Shown here one piece after another: positions 54,101 to 62,000 of a stretch of DNA of 64,000 nt. The number at the start of each line of letters is the position of its first letter. Position 1 is the first letter of the stretch. A program made the position numbers and the translations under genes. The DNA comes from Dromaius novaehollandiae (lineage: Eukaryota; Chordata; Aves; Casuariiformes; Dromaiidae), in NCBI RefSeq assembly GCF_036370855.1, contig NC_088102.1, positions 67,713,601 to 67,777,600 on the forward strand, written 5' to 3'. The notes under the pieces were generated by a model, which saw only the letters and a list, made by a program, of their open reading frames with translations, did not search any database and was not told where the DNA came from.

Positions 54101-55817
54101 CCTAATATGCCTATAGCAATCTCAGCAGGCGTAGATCCAGTCTGAATTCATGTAAGAAGCCAACAGTCTTTAAAATACTTTGAATATTTGTTTATTCTAG
54201 CACGAGAACTTTTGTAACAGAGCAAAAACAGTGTATACATGTATTTTGGTCTGTTAATTTTTCTCAAGGAAATAGCGGGGGCTTTTGTTCATTTAGCAAA
54301 TATATCATTCCAAGGAAATTCTAGCTGCATTAGTTTATTTAGCAATTGCACAATACACATTGTTGGCCATTATGAAAGTAAGTGCCTCTCAGTATCACAG
54401 TCGTACTTACAAGAATGTCCAAGGAAATTTACTATTTGAGTATTTGGGAACTGAACTAATACTTAAGAATATTCTCATTAAAATCAATTTATATAAATTA
54501 GAATTTGACTCAAGATATAGAGTCAGGCACAGAATGTTTGTGGAAATAGCATGGGATTAGGCCAATATTTTGTAGTCACCCAGGACATCTGAAATATTTT
54601 CCACAGAGTGTGATTCAAGCAAAGAGGAGTTTGGTGGACTCAGTCTAACTTCTACTCATTTTCCAAAACAATTTATCAGTTTAGCATTACACAATACAAA
54701 TAACTTTCTTATTCAAGGACATTGTAGCTGAATGGGTAAGGATGCCGTTGATTGACATTGCATAACTTTAAATGTAAGCTTACATTCTGACTGTTGTATT
54801 TTGTGCTTAAATCATCTTACCAGTATTTTAGTGCTTATTTCATGAAATATAAAGTAACTGAAAATTATATTTGCACTTGTCAGTGTTTTGAAAACGACAC
54901 ACAAGATAAATTTACATAGGCAAAGTAATTACTGTACATGAATGACACAGAGCGGGCAAGCTTGTACTCATGCAGGTAATCTCTATTCAAGTGGTCCCAT
55001 TGACTTAATGGGACTACTCCAACTATTAAAAACTGCCAAGATCAGCCCTGATGCATATAATACCGTCAGGAGAAAAAAACAAAGAAAATGATGGACTGCA
55101 TGCATCAAATAATCTGCTAGTTCCTTCTCATACTCAAAAACAATAATTTACATAAATATAATATATAATGTATTAACAGTTTACAATTAATTTGTGAAAA
55201 TCATTGCCACAGAATATCACAGAGTTTCCTTCTAATCTCCCTTTTCAAAGGATATTGCAAGAAGTCTTGAGGAATCTGGTATTAGCTCCTGATAGGTGAC
55301 AAGATACTGGAAAAGATTGACCAGTGCTCTGATCTAGCAATTGGAAAATGCAGCATCTTAATTTCATAAAAAAACCCATAACATTCAAAATCAATCTTAA
55401 TATAGAATGCAACAGAAATAAAATTATTTTGAAAGGTATAAGTGATATTGAAAAAGTAACATTTTAAGAGAAGAATAATGGTTCTTTCTTATTTGATCTT
55501 AAAGGCTACGTTCCAAATGTAGCTATATACAGTGGCTTGAGGCAATATTAAATCAAATCAGTCCAGTTGATAGGCAGACATTAAATATTTAATGACAATT
55601 GAAATAAAAAGTATAAAGAAATCTCATCTAAGCGCAAGCATTGGTGATGTGAAACAATGACTCCAAATTTTAAAATAAATTAATACATCTAAATAGACTA
55701 TTTTTTCTTTTCCCTGTAAAAAAGAGAAGTGAATGAGTCCTTACTTATCTGATGGATACAGCAGACTGCTAACAGGAAAGCCCATTCTGGTACCCGTATC
55801 CCCCTGCCAAACCCCAT
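13823..55817 (-). CDS. MUC5B: Secreted gel-forming mucin, MUC5B-like (41 exons)
   Basis: Polymeric gel-forming mucin. Coding exons, 5' to 3': 55745-55817, 51654-51722, 50650-50715, 49961-50222, 49448-49562, 48473-48563, 47432-47541, 47011-47227, 45940-46065, 45334-45451, 44369-44507, 43230-43340, 42605-42674, 41695-41832, 41443-41608, 40847-40941, 39936-40062, 38927-39182, 38363-38415, 37861-37961, 36853-37004, 36289-36427, 36088-36201, 35375-35554, 33828-34067, 32972-33128, 32553-32681, 32029-32155, 31177-31220, 30902-31096, 20950-29760, 20052-20216, 19630-19880, 18991-19162, 17765-17808, 16768-16878, 16563-16661, 15997-16119, 15601-15646, 15056-15167, 13823-14039. All junctions keep phase. 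The sum is 14,131 nt, one base over a multiple of three because of an extra base in exon 15; discounting it gives 4,709 residues. MUC5B is preferred over MUC5AC because it lies next to TOLLIP, because linker exons 28-30 and 32-33 resemble MUC5B, and because the giant exon is number 31. Parts of the C-terminus look equally MUC5AC-like. Unusual: no D4 assembly. Confidence 0.85.
15601..16119 (-). CDS. MUC5B: Mucin exons 38-39: segment before the cystine knot
   Basis: Exon 38 (15997-16119) encodes [35 protein letters not shown]. Exon 39 (15601-15646) encodes [15 protein letters not shown]. The CEK..D..V.V.TKK.CP pattern and DGCCKIC ending are shared by MUC5AC and MUC5B just before CTCK. Confidence 0.9.
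16563..16878 (-). CDS. MUC5B: Mucin exons 36-37: VWC-like module
   Basis: Exon 36 (16768-16878) encodes [32 protein letters not shown]. Exon 37 (16563-16661) encodes [20 protein letters not shown] and a linker ending VQVLS. Together they form a canonical VWC pattern ending CCGxC. All joins are phase 0 with consensus splice sites (gtgagt, gtaagt). Confidence 0.92.
17765..19162 (-). CDS. MUC5B: Mucin exons 34-35: VWC-like module directly after exon 33
   Basis: Exon 34 (18991-19162) encodes [33 protein letters not shown] and NPCCPEYIC. This matches the segment that follows the D4 assembly in MUC5B (PGE.W, VQC.P.PC, NPCCPE). Exon 35 (17765-17808, 44 nt) encodes [15 protein letters not shown]. 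The joins are in phase (0 into exon 34, 1 into exon 35). A cysteine-rich segment normally between these two parts was not found in the 1.2-kb intron. Confidence 0.85.
18918..18975. repeat. (GT/GC)n-(TA)n microsatellite in intron 34
   Basis: Alternating purine-pyrimidine tract: GT and GC dinucleotides followed by TA dinucleotides. In the mucin transcript it reads (UA)n then CA-rich, starting about 15 nt after the exon 34 donor. It has Z-DNA-forming and length-variable potential. Confidence 0.9.
19630..20216 (-). CDS. MUC5B: Mucin exons 32-33: post-PTS cysteine segment
   Basis: Exon 32 (20052-20216) has a Ser/Thr-rich start, then [15 protein letters not shown]. Exon 33 (19630-19880) continues [31 protein letters not shown], a short Ser/Thr/Pro stretch and [10 protein letters not shown], ending in phase 0. 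The FSPGEV.YN.TD.AGC.FYA.CN pattern is MUC5B-specific. In a normal MUC5B this segment leads into VWD4. Here the next exon is already a VWC-type module. Confidence 0.9.
20431..20629 (-). pseudogene. 5'-truncated CysD/PTS remnant in intron 31
   Basis: About 200 bp homologous to the last third of a CysD plus the start of its linker ([34 protein letters not shown]). It differs from the exon copies at roughly 8-9% of positions by eye. The match breaks off abruptly at about 20,630, inside the CysD, so about two thirds of the domain is missing. It cannot be spliced in frame: the AGs at its upstream edge, joined to exon 31, run into TAG within the remnant. Best read as a relic of a further repeat module once at the 3' end of the exon. 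Confidence 0.8.
20950..29760 (-). CDS. MUC5B: Mucin exon 31: giant central exon (8,811 nt, 7 CysD + PTS)
   Basis: A single uninterrupted exon of 2,937 codons, about residues 1327-4263. Acceptor: cttctctttaattacag at 29761; donor: CAAG|gtactg at 20949. Phase 1 in, phase 1 out. Order: a short PTS piece, a divergent CysD, unique PTS, then six copies of [30-residue repeats, two variant units, CysD, about 53-residue linker] and a short tail. Linkers read [14 protein letters not shown]. Threonine, serine and proline dominate, so it is the O-glycosylated core. A single giant exon 31 with seven CysD domains is also what is described for human MUC5B. The open frame runs on at both ends into intron sequence; splice sites set the true limits. 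Confidence 0.93.
21140..21442 (-). other. MUC5B: CysD-7
   Basis: Last complete CysD of exon 31, 1,377 bp from CysD-6. It is followed by a unique tail ([16 protein letters not shown]) and the exon donor, rather than by another repeat block. Confidence 0.93.
21443..22357 (-). repeat. MUC5B: PTS block F: 8 canonical + 2 variant units
   Basis: Eight canonical units opening with [12 protein letters not shown] where other blocks have VVPKTSAPP. The final variant unit has SPHPTEG. This is the last repeat block before CysD-7. Confidence 0.88.
22517..22819 (-). other. MUC5B: CysD-6
   Basis: Same module, 1,197 bp from CysD-5, the shortest spacing. Confidence 0.93.
22820..23554 (-). repeat. MUC5B: PTS block E: 6 canonical + 2 variant units
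   Basis: Six canonical units, one with TFPPPTEG in place of TSPPPTEG. The closing 93-nt variant has KPTTIVPP instead of KPTTTVPP. Confidence 0.88.
23714..24016 (-). other. MUC5B: CysD-5
   Basis: Same module, 1,287 bp from CysD-4. Confidence 0.93.
24017..24841 (-). repeat. MUC5B: PTS block D: 7 canonical + 2 variant units
   Basis: Seven 90-bp units. Alternating TSPAST and SSPAST versions along the block suggest duplication of a two-unit (180-bp) step. The last canonical unit has SSPPTEG and TITPTT. Confidence 0.88.
25001..25303 (-). other. MUC5B: CysD-4
   Basis: Same module, 1,917 bp from CysD-3. This is the longest spacing because PTS block C has fourteen repeats. Confidence 0.93.
25304..26758 (-). 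repeat. MUC5B: PTS block C: 14 canonical + 2 variant units
   Basis: Longest block. The rare unit with [11 protein letters not shown] occurs twice, exactly 450 bp (five units) apart (near 25801 and 26251). The neighbouring units match in order, showing a five-unit internal duplication. Confidence 0.9.
26918..27220 (-). other. MUC5B: CysD-3
   Basis: Same 101-residue module as CysD-2, 1,377 bp further along the gene. Translated frames on both strands are the same as in the other five copies. Confidence 0.93.
27221..28137 (-). repeat. MUC5B: PTS block B: 8 canonical + 2 variant units
   Basis: Tandem 90-bp repeats. Each 30-residue unit opens TS(R/K/Q)[12 protein letters not shown] and closes [15 protein letters not shown], with 14 of 30 residues Thr or Ser and six Pro. 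One unit has SPPAST from a single-base change. Confidence 0.9.
28295..28597 (-). other. MUC5B: CysD-2
   Basis: 101 residues from [14 protein letters not shown] through [15 protein letters not shown] to CCDRQHC, with the WTQW motif. First of six copies that look identical. The base just after it differs from the others (TTVEPP instead of TTVAPP). Confidence 0.93.
28598..29060 (-). repeat. MUC5B: PTS block A: 3 canonical + 2 variant 90-bp units
   Basis: Shortest block. Three 30-residue units, the third divergent ([12 protein letters not shown]), then the pair of variant units that closes every block: [18 protein letters not shown] (93 nt) and [18 protein letters not shown] (90 nt). Confidence 0.88.
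29061..29428 (-). other. MUC5B: Unique PTS segment after CysD-1
   Basis: About 120 residues rich in Thr, Ser and Pro without the 30-residue period ([37 protein letters not shown]). It ends with the linker motif [13 protein letters not shown] that also follows every other CysD. Confidence 0.8.
29429..29728 (-). other. MUC5B: CysD-1 (divergent)
   Basis: 100 residues from [13 protein letters not shown] to CCTYIPC. It has the ten-cysteine CysD pattern and the WSEW C-mannosylation-type motif (WxxW). It shares the CysD frame with the other six but is clearly different in sequence, and resembles the first CysD of mammalian MUC5B. Confidence 0.9.
30902..31220 (-). CDS. MUC5B: Mucin exons 29-30: cysteine-rich linker into the PTS region
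   Basis: Exon 29 (31177-31220, 44 nt) encodes [10 protein letters not shown]. Exon 30 (30902-31096) encodes [36 protein letters not shown] and then the first Ser/Thr/Pro stretch ([17 protein letters not shown]). The NTTDG..C.ICxxNGTI pattern is found immediately before the central exon in mammalian MUC5B. The donor gtactc is weak but in phase with the giant exon. Confidence 0.88.
32029..32681 (-). CDS. MUC5B: Mucin exons 27-28: TIL3 region
   Basis: Exons 32553-32681 and 32029-32155, about residues 1162-1247. Motifs: [59 protein letters not shown]. The CxCYD ending is the MUC5B-type version of this region. The following stretch, up to the next cysteine, is shorter than in mammalian MUC5B. Confidence 0.9.
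32972..33128 (-). CDS. MUC5B: Mucin exon 26: C8-3 domain
   Basis: About residues 1110-1161: [35 protein letters not shown] and [10 protein letters not shown]. This cysteine-dense stretch is nearly invariant among MUC5B and MUC5AC proteins. Acceptor tttctaacag, donor gtgagt, ending in phase 1. Confidence 0.93.
33828..36427 (-). CDS. MUC5B: Mucin exons 22-25: VWD3 domain and start of C8-3
   Basis: Exons 36289-36427, 36088-36201, 35375-35554 and 33828-34067, about residues 885-1109. Motifs: [70 protein letters not shown] and [16 protein letters not shown]8-3 then begins ([19 protein letters not shown]). D3 forms the intermolecular disulphides of mucin N-terminal assembly. The CGLCG motif is intact. 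Confidence 0.93.
36853..37961 (-). CDS. MUC5B: Mucin exons 20-21: D' (TIL') segment
   Basis: Exons 37861-37961 and 36853-37004, about residues 801-884. Motifs: [57 protein letters not shown] and VDCNTC. This is the D' module that precedes D3 in VWF and gel-forming mucins. Splice phases (1 to 0, 0 to 2) fit both neighbours. Confidence 0.92.
38363..39182 (-). CDS. MUC5B: Mucin exons 18-19: TIL2 domain and linker
   Basis: Exon 18 (38927-39182) encodes [50 protein letters not shown] and the start of a VWC-like segment ([10 protein letters not shown]). Exon 19 (38363-38415) adds [11 protein letters not shown] and a short Asn/Pro linker. Together they are about residues 698-800. The cysteine spacing is that of a TIL/E pair closing the D2 assembly. 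Confidence 0.9.
39936..40941 (-). CDS. MUC5B: Mucin exons 16-17: C8-2 domain
   Basis: Exons 40847-40941 and 39936-40062, about residues 624-697, continuing from [11 protein letters not shown] in exon 15. Conserved motifs: [40 protein letters not shown] and [11 protein letters not shown], the most strongly conserved stretch of mucin D2. The donor of exon 16 is weak (ACG|gtactt) but phase-consistent. Exon 17 ends with a normal gtaagt. Confidence 0.92.
41443..44507 (-). CDS. MUC5B: Mucin exons 11-15: VWD2 domain (with frameshift)
   Basis: Exons 44369-44507, 43230-43340, 42605-42674, 41695-41832 and 41443-41608, about residues 416-623. Motifs in order: [12 protein letters not shown] and the [11 protein letters not shown] strand; [39 protein letters not shown]; and CGLCGNFND at the exon 14/15 junction. 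Exon 15 then contains an extra base (T run 41579-41581), which puts TGA TGA in frame about residue 578. Removing one A of the coding-strand AAA restores [19 protein letters not shown] and the rest of the gene. Confidence 0.9.
41579..41581 (-). other. MUC5B: Single-base frameshift in exon 15
   Basis: The coding strand reads GATGTCCAAAGCTGATGAC. After the incoming phase the codons are GAT GTC CAA AGC TGA. With one A fewer they are GTC CAA GCT GAT GAC, giving VQADD, the conserved QADDF of the mucin D2 domain. Exon 15 is 166 nt where 165 is needed to connect exon 14 and exon 16 in phase. It is a real mutation or a consensus base error in an A run. An AG immediately after the run could act as a cryptic acceptor that restores the frame, but would delete GLCGNFND. 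Confidence 0.85.
45334..46065 (-). CDS. MUC5B: Mucin exons 9-10: TIL1 domain
   Basis: Exon 9 (45940-46065) encodes the trypsin-inhibitor-like start ([20 protein letters not shown]). Exon 10 (45334-45451) encodes its end and the VWC-like continuation ([17 protein letters not shown]). The junction is unusual: exon 9 ends ACAG and the intron begins GCAAGT, so intron 9 is a GC-AG intron. This is required because it alone joins the codon G|GA and restores CPTGTVFDD. Nearby GT dinucleotides give the wrong phase. Confidence 0.88.
47011..47227 (-). CDS. MUC5B: Mucin exon 8: C8-1 domain
   Basis: About residues 263-335. The eight-cysteine pattern is visible: C in [33 protein letters not shown] and the end KLC. 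The [10 protein letters not shown] and EYSRQC motifs are typical of the C8 domain after VWD1. Acceptor ctcccaag, donor gtaagtg, ending in phase 1. Confidence 0.9.
47432..50222 (-). CDS. MUC5B: Mucin exons 4-7: VWD1 domain
   Basis: Exons 49961-50222, 49448-49562, 48473-48563 and 47432-47541, about residues 70-262. They begin with the classic mucin D1 opening ([19 protein letters not shown]). They contain the multimerisation motif CGLCGDFNG in exon 6 and end in a linker with conserved cysteines leading to C8. D1 acts with D2 in N-terminal assembly in the secretory pathway. Exons 5 and 6 encode the beta-strand regions ([25 protein letters not shown]). All four exons have consensus splice sites. 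Confidence 0.93.
50650..55817 (-). CDS. MUC5B: Mucin exons 1-3: signal peptide and N-terminal linker
   Basis: Exon 1 (55745-55817) starts at the only ATG between the TATA box and the donor. It encodes a basic n-region and the hydrophobic core [10 protein letters not shown], a typical secretory signal. Exon 2 (51654-51722) and exon 3 (50650-50715) encode a Gln/Asn/Ser-rich linker of about 45 residues with no cysteine, ending just before VWD1. Donors are gtaagg, gtaagt and gtaagt; acceptors are tttttcacag and tttttctag. The phase (1,1,1) is kept throughout. Confidence 0.85.
51723..55744 (-). other. MUC5B: Mucin intron 1 (4.0 kb)
   Basis: The longest intron of the gene. No exon with cysteine-rich mucin content, no tRNA and no recognisable transposon was found in it. 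Its open frames (for example 53631-53953 on both strands) lack domains and splice support. Large first introns often hold enhancers, but nothing here shows that directly. Confidence 0.6.
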
Positions 55818-55893
55818 TTTGAGTGGAGTCTGGCAAAAGGATGTCGAGTCCAGGGTTGGTCAGGAGGAGTAGTTCACCTGTGCTCTCTCGGTC

Positions 55894-55900
55894 TTATATA
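55894..55900 (-). promoter_or_regulatory. MUC5B: TATA box of the mucin promoter
   Basis: TATATAA on the - strand, 77 nt upstream of the start codon. With normal spacing it places the transcription start near 55,865-55,870, giving a 5' UTR of about 50 nt with no upstream ATG. Gel-forming mucin genes commonly have TATA promoters and short leaders. Confidence 0.75.
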
Positions 55901-55948
55901 GTAGATGACTTTGGCGTCACTCCTGGATTGATTCAGAGAGTCTAGAAA

Positions 55949-56033
55949 GGTGGGGTTTGGAGGAATTTAGCGGGTGAATAGGTAAACAGAGGATGCTCTT
56001 CCTTCCTCAGCAACTGACCAATGGTATTTGCAT
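55949..56033 (-). promoter_or_regulatory. MUC5B: Proximal promoter motif cluster
   Basis: Read on the - strand, going upstream from the TATA box: a CCCCACC GC-type/KLF motif (55949-55955), a TGTTTAC forkhead motif (55982-55988), an inverted CCAAT box (56018-56022) and a perfect octamer ATGCAAAT (56026-56033). All lie roughly 80-170 nt upstream of the inferred start. Forkhead factors are known regulators of airway mucin genes. Use of these sites here is inference from motif matches only. Confidence 0.4.
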
Positions 56034-59000
56034 TTTGGGAGGAGTAAATACATATATGTATGTATATTTTTTTAAGATTCAGTCTAATAAAGAAACATAA
56101 CTTGACTGGAAATAAAACACAGCTCCCTCTCCATGAAGAACAGGACTAACAACAGGTCTTGGAACAAACTGAATTTGGTGTTGCTCTGCAGTAATTCAGG
56201 TAGCATGCAAGTAACTCTTCAAAGTTTTTCAATACTGGAAGTGATACCAGGCACCTCCTTGGCAAAAAAGCACAGATTCCTTAAATCTGAGGAGAGGTGG
56301 AGTACTTCATGTGTGGGGACACAGCAATAGGAAGTCACTCTGTGCCTCTTGATGCAGCTAATCTTTTTGTTAACAGAACAGACTAATACCCTTGAAGGGT
56401 CCTACACTATCATTCAGTCACATTGAGTGCATGCTGTGAAAACCCCTCCGCGTGGCACTGGCAAGCATTAGGCACTGTTCTGAAGAACATTAATCCAGCT
56501 TTATCCAGATTGTATCCTACGTTTATTAGAGATGGGCTCAAACCTTGAAGGCTACTTCTGAATTCTCCTCAGAATCTGATTTTGCTTTCTGATAGAAAAT
56601 ATCAGGAGTAATTCTGATAAGTCAACCAGCCTTACACCAGCTTTGTGGGAGAGAAAAGTTAGACTGATAATGACCTCCGACCATGATCGTATTATTTGAG
56701 CATCATCCCTAGTAACTCTATTCATATCCATTGAGTCATGAGGACTACAAATTGGAGAAACAGGCAATGAATTAGGCACATAAGGCCTGCCAGTACATGT
56801 ATTTAACATATTCTTTTTTCCTGAAAGCTGTTTTTTTCTTGTTTTACAGGGTTATCACTTCAAAAGCACAAATGAATGTATACTGCGTAAAACACAGCCA
56901 GGGTTGCTAAGTTATGTCCCTTTATCTTTCTGTTTTAGGTTGGTATCAAAGGTAGGTAGGATAAGTTGCTTCATGGAGATTTCTCTCTTTCCAAAGTGAC
57001 TAGACAACTAGTTTATACTGGAAGTCTTAGATTAAGATGGTTAAAGATGAATGAAAATGTTCAAAGTTAACGATACCATTCTTTTAAAATGCTGTTAAGT
57101 TTGGCAAAAGAGTGCACAGCCCAGCACTTGGTATACACATCACTGTATGCATTTGCCCTCAGTTCATCTTCAGCCTCCTCCTAGTTTACAAGAATGGAGG
57201 TGGCTGATGGATCCAAAAATCTTCACCATAAAAAAATGGAACAAGAGGACTGCTGCTTGGTGGGAGAGTTAGTGCAAGGCACCTGGGAGATGTGACTGGG
57301 GAGGAGAGGTTGCCGCATGAGAAGTAAGTAGCAAAAGAAAAAAAAAATCATGCATATCAAGATGTGCAGAGAGGCAGAAAGCACATATTTTGAGTAAAAT
57401 GGGGCAGTTTTATCTTCTGCACATTTAGGAAGATTCAGATCAGTGATCTCTGGCATTTCTGAAGCCTCCTGCTGAATTTTGGAACTACTGATGTTTGTCA
57501 TTACTGCTGAAACAGGTGAAGAAGACAGTTAGGTGTCCTGAAGTCAAAACGTGATCACAGCTGGATGCCTAATTCATTTGGGCTCTTACTGAAATCCTAG
57601 CCTGCAATTATAAATTAAAAAATATTTCGCTAAAATAACAGGGGAATATAATAGCATATTCAGTTCAGGTGTTCCTGAATTAATTGTGTCAGTCTTTTCC
57701 AGTCCATTTACTGCCCCTATTTCCACTTTTGCTTAACACTGAATATATTGGATCCTCGCTCATTTTATTATTATAAAAGAAACCAAGAAGAGTACCTTTC
57801 TTGAGTGTTACCTGGACTTAATTTTTGGATTGAACTCAGTGGTAGTTTACTGTGGCAAAGTTAGGGTACTTAAGTCAACGTATTAGGCTGCTATAGCACA
57901 GAACATGATCCCTATCAAAATATCCAGGATGTTTAATGAAGTTACATCTTCAGAATCAGTAGTAAGCTGTTTACACACCTTAGATTTATATCTTCACGGT
58001 TCAGAAAACCAGGAGAAAAGACAAGACTGGATTTCCTGCCCATAGAATATTGTTTTATTCTGCGCCAGTACTTGTAATGAATGTAAATTCATCTGTACAT
58101 AGAGAAAGCAAATGATATCTAGTTTACGTGACCAGTTAGATGTTTTAAATAAATATACACTAGTCTCACTTAAGCAATTAAACAAGCTATGCAACAAGCT
58201 ATGCTTTCAGCTACTTCTGTGCGTATACCTATAGCAATGGGCTACACGTAATGTTCAAAAGTGGCAGAGCTTTTCTTCATCACACTTGACATCGCCTGCA
58301 CAGCTGAGCAGTGGATCCTTTTCTTTTTAATCTCTGAAAGCTGATTCTACAATTATTCCAGTAAAGCAGATACAAACACATAAGAAAGCAGGGAATTCCA
58401 GGCATTAGACATCTGTTGGAGCAAAGCAAAAAATGCAGAAAATCATGAGAAAATATAAGTACAGCATTCATGAACAGAAGATTTTATTTAAGAACGTGGA
58501 GGTTGATGACATTCAAGGAAAGGTATTCCTGGGGGTGGTTTAGGTCCTTGTACTTCATAAGATAATGTTAATAGTATTGAGTGGCATTAAAAGCCAGTGT
58601 AGCGGAAAAGGTGGTGATCATCGTGTCTTTCTAGCATGAAGATAAAAACGTTCATAAAAATACAGGGCAGAGACCATGTTATACATTGTCCTGTGTCTTG
58701 TGCATTGTACTGTTTTTATATTTATTTTACTCTGGTGTGGCCCAGCATCTCAGCAAGGAAGAGAAAGATTTAAAAGAGTTAAATTCAGAAAAAAATGAAC
58801 CTTCAAAGAGACAGCAAATGCTGCTCATCCTGCTCACTTCGTAAAGACCCTCCACCCAGGGACAAGACCTTGCTTCCCATCTGGTTACACCTCACCTCTG
58901 CACAAGAGGAGTAACAGATCAGAACTGTCTTCTGTTTTTTTAAAACACCTGGAGAGAATTTTTTGCTTCCTACCAGGTATAGCAGAGTGAGAGACTGCTG

Positions 59001-62000
59001 TTAAAGGCAGCAATTTTCTGAGGGTCTCAATACTCAGCTGGGGAAGATGAGGAAGGTTTCACTACCTAGGGTGGAGTCAAGACCGTTTTTTCTTTTGATC
59101 TGTCTCTTTTAATGGAGTTGCTGCTAAGCAGCATGCTGGCATCAAGCACATCTTTCTTTTTCTTAGGCAGTTTTTAGTCTTTGCTCATCATAACTCTTTG
59201 TGACTACAGCAGTACATATCAACCCTGGATATGCTACTTCACCAAGCATTTAAAAGTGACCTGCATTGTATAACTGTTGTGGAAGTTGTCCCAGTTGTCT
59301 TTGTAGATGTTCTTCAAAAGATGTTGCTCATCTATTTTAGTCAAAACTTCACCTAATCTGCAATTGCTATGATTGCTACTGCACAGGTCTCCGAAGAGTA
59401 ATAACATTCAAGTAGTGTTCCAGCGTTCAGGTTAGCTAACCTTTCCACCACAGGGAGCGAGTGAACAATTGCTAATAGCAAAACAGGTATAGAAGAAATT
59501 TGGGTTACTCCATAAGATGGCTTACTGAAATTAAAAAGTTATCAGGCTGTGAGAGCTGACTGATTGCTGTGGGAACCACATCTGTAGATCAACTTGAGAT
59601 TATTGCAAAAACCAAAAGGATTTAAATAAAGGTGTTTATTAGTAACAGGGATGGTTGGTCCAAGTGGTTGTTGTAGATTAAAAAGAGAAGCAGATGGAGG
59701 AACTGGGAATCTCAGATATTACGATGAGAAGAACCTACCTCTCCAGGCAGGAAGGAGCAACTTCACTTCTCCAATTGTACAGGGAGAAAGAAATCCCAGA
59801 AGCAAGTTTTAAAGTGTTTTAATAACAGAAACTTAAGTACCTGTCTTTATTGTTAATGTATGCCATACATCTACTACGGGTCCATATTTATGGTATCCAA
59901 TGGCATTAAAACAAAGGACTTCTGTTTGCAGGAGGGAATATTCAGTGAGGTATTGAAAGCATTTTCATTTCTTTCCTGCATTTTCATCTGTTTTTCTCAG
60001 TTTGTAATGCTTTGTGAAATGCAGTTTACCCTGACAGCTCAATGTCAAATAACATGGAAATTAACTTAGGATAGATGTGGAGGGTTGGTATATACTAGCC
60101 CACTTTACAGGAGGTTAACGGAGATGAATTCCAAGAACTAACGATCTGGACTATACTCTTCTGACTCATATTTTGATCTTGCATCAAAAACCTGTATTAG
60201 AGGATTGGTCAGTAGCTCTTGTACCAATAAGTCCAATGTAGCATGTTATTTGACCCATAATTCTGACAATGGATGTAATCTTTCCAACTGTACCTTTTCT
60301 TCTTGACTTCTTACAAAGAAGAGATAAAATATGAGATATTGATTATAGTGATTTTATGTAAAAGTTCAAATTTCACTTAAAATGTGGATATAATAAATCC
60401 TATAAATATGATCATTAAAACCTGTAAATAGATCATGCAGTACTAGGGTGGCAAAGGTGAGCACTCAGAAATTAGGAAGTGGTAATATTAAGGGTACTGA
60501 TGAAACTAGAATTCAGCTTTCTTCTGTGTTCAAATTACAGCTCCACTAGTGTTGAGAATTGCCACCTTCTGACAAGCATAACAAACCAGGGATATCTGGT
60601 ACCTCAGTCATGTTGTATTGTGCTACAGACCTGTGAAGTCCTTATCTGCTATATGGACTGGGAAAAGGAGTAGATAGCTGGGTGAGTCAAAAGAAGAGAA
60701 TATTTATTGTGGTGTGCAGAGTAATGAAAGTGAGAATCAGGTGCTGCAATTAACATAAAATGAGTTGGTATTACCTTAAGCAGAGGATTTGGCACACTCC
60801 TCCCACCTGCCTCTTATCAGACATAGTTGCTCTTCTTGGCTTGTCCTGCTCACATTATTTTCACCTTTCTTTGATAGGCTCCATAATTCTCTCCTTCCAT
60901 CAATCTACAGCTGACTCACCAGGGTTTGTGCTTCCCAGCCCTACCCAGGGATTCATGCTTGCTCTCCACCCTTCTTTAAACAGCCTGTTTACTTCCCTCT
61001 AGTAAATATATGCACTGCCACTGTGGAAGAGTATGGTGGACACACTGTTTGGTTACAGGTACCCTTTGCTGGTTCTTGGAATAGGTGATGCAGTCTTTTG
61101 CTTGGTTAGTATAACATCACACCACTTGAGAAAAGTCGGAGAGGTTTATTCATGGAAAACAAAGCGGTGTGCAGCCTCATGGTGAAAAGCATTTGGGGGA
61201 GAATGCTAAAATCTTACAGTGAATGCTATATGAGCTGCAAGTTGTATATGTTTCTTACCATTCTGTAGTCTGTTACAGACTGTTGACAGAGCCCAAATGA
61301 GCTTGAGATCTGCTTATGCAAGGTACTATGGAAAGTGGAAGAAAACTCTTGCTGTGGAGATTAGATCATCCGCTTGGGAAACAAGTGAGAACGGAGACTA
61401 AGGAAGTGTAGAGGAAATGAAGTAACTTGGCTAATTTGTCTGTGACAGTAGTCGTAACTCCTTAATTGCAGAGTGATACCTAAAGTGCAGTTATGATGTT
61501 TTCCCTCTTCTTGCTCATGTTCTAAAGACTTTAGAAGAGGAGTCTTTAACTGGAATTTTGAAATACTGACAGGCCAGAAAGAGCTTAGTTCTCACTCTGC
61601 TCACCTTGACTAAGGGGAAAGAAAGATGCAGGAAAAATAAATGAAACTCATACCTAAACACCTTGATAGCAATGGCTTCCTCTGCATTTCAAACTGAAGT
61701 AACAAAACATACTCATTCACCTCATGGTTTTCAAATTTAATAAGTCTTTCTGGTCAAGCCTCATACTGTTGCATTTGGTAGCTAGGTGCATGAGCTCTTC
61801 TCAGGGGTATTACCTGTTTAGCTTCTATGTGGTCAATATGCATCCAAAGTGAGCTCAACACCTTCTTTCTCTCCGTGACTCTTATTCTTGGGTTTTAATG
61901 CTATGAGTGCTCGGCTGTACTGTCTGATTTTTTTTTTTAATCTATTCCAAGTCCTTCAAAAACATCTTGATAATCTTTTAATAGCTTTGCTGCCAGGAAG

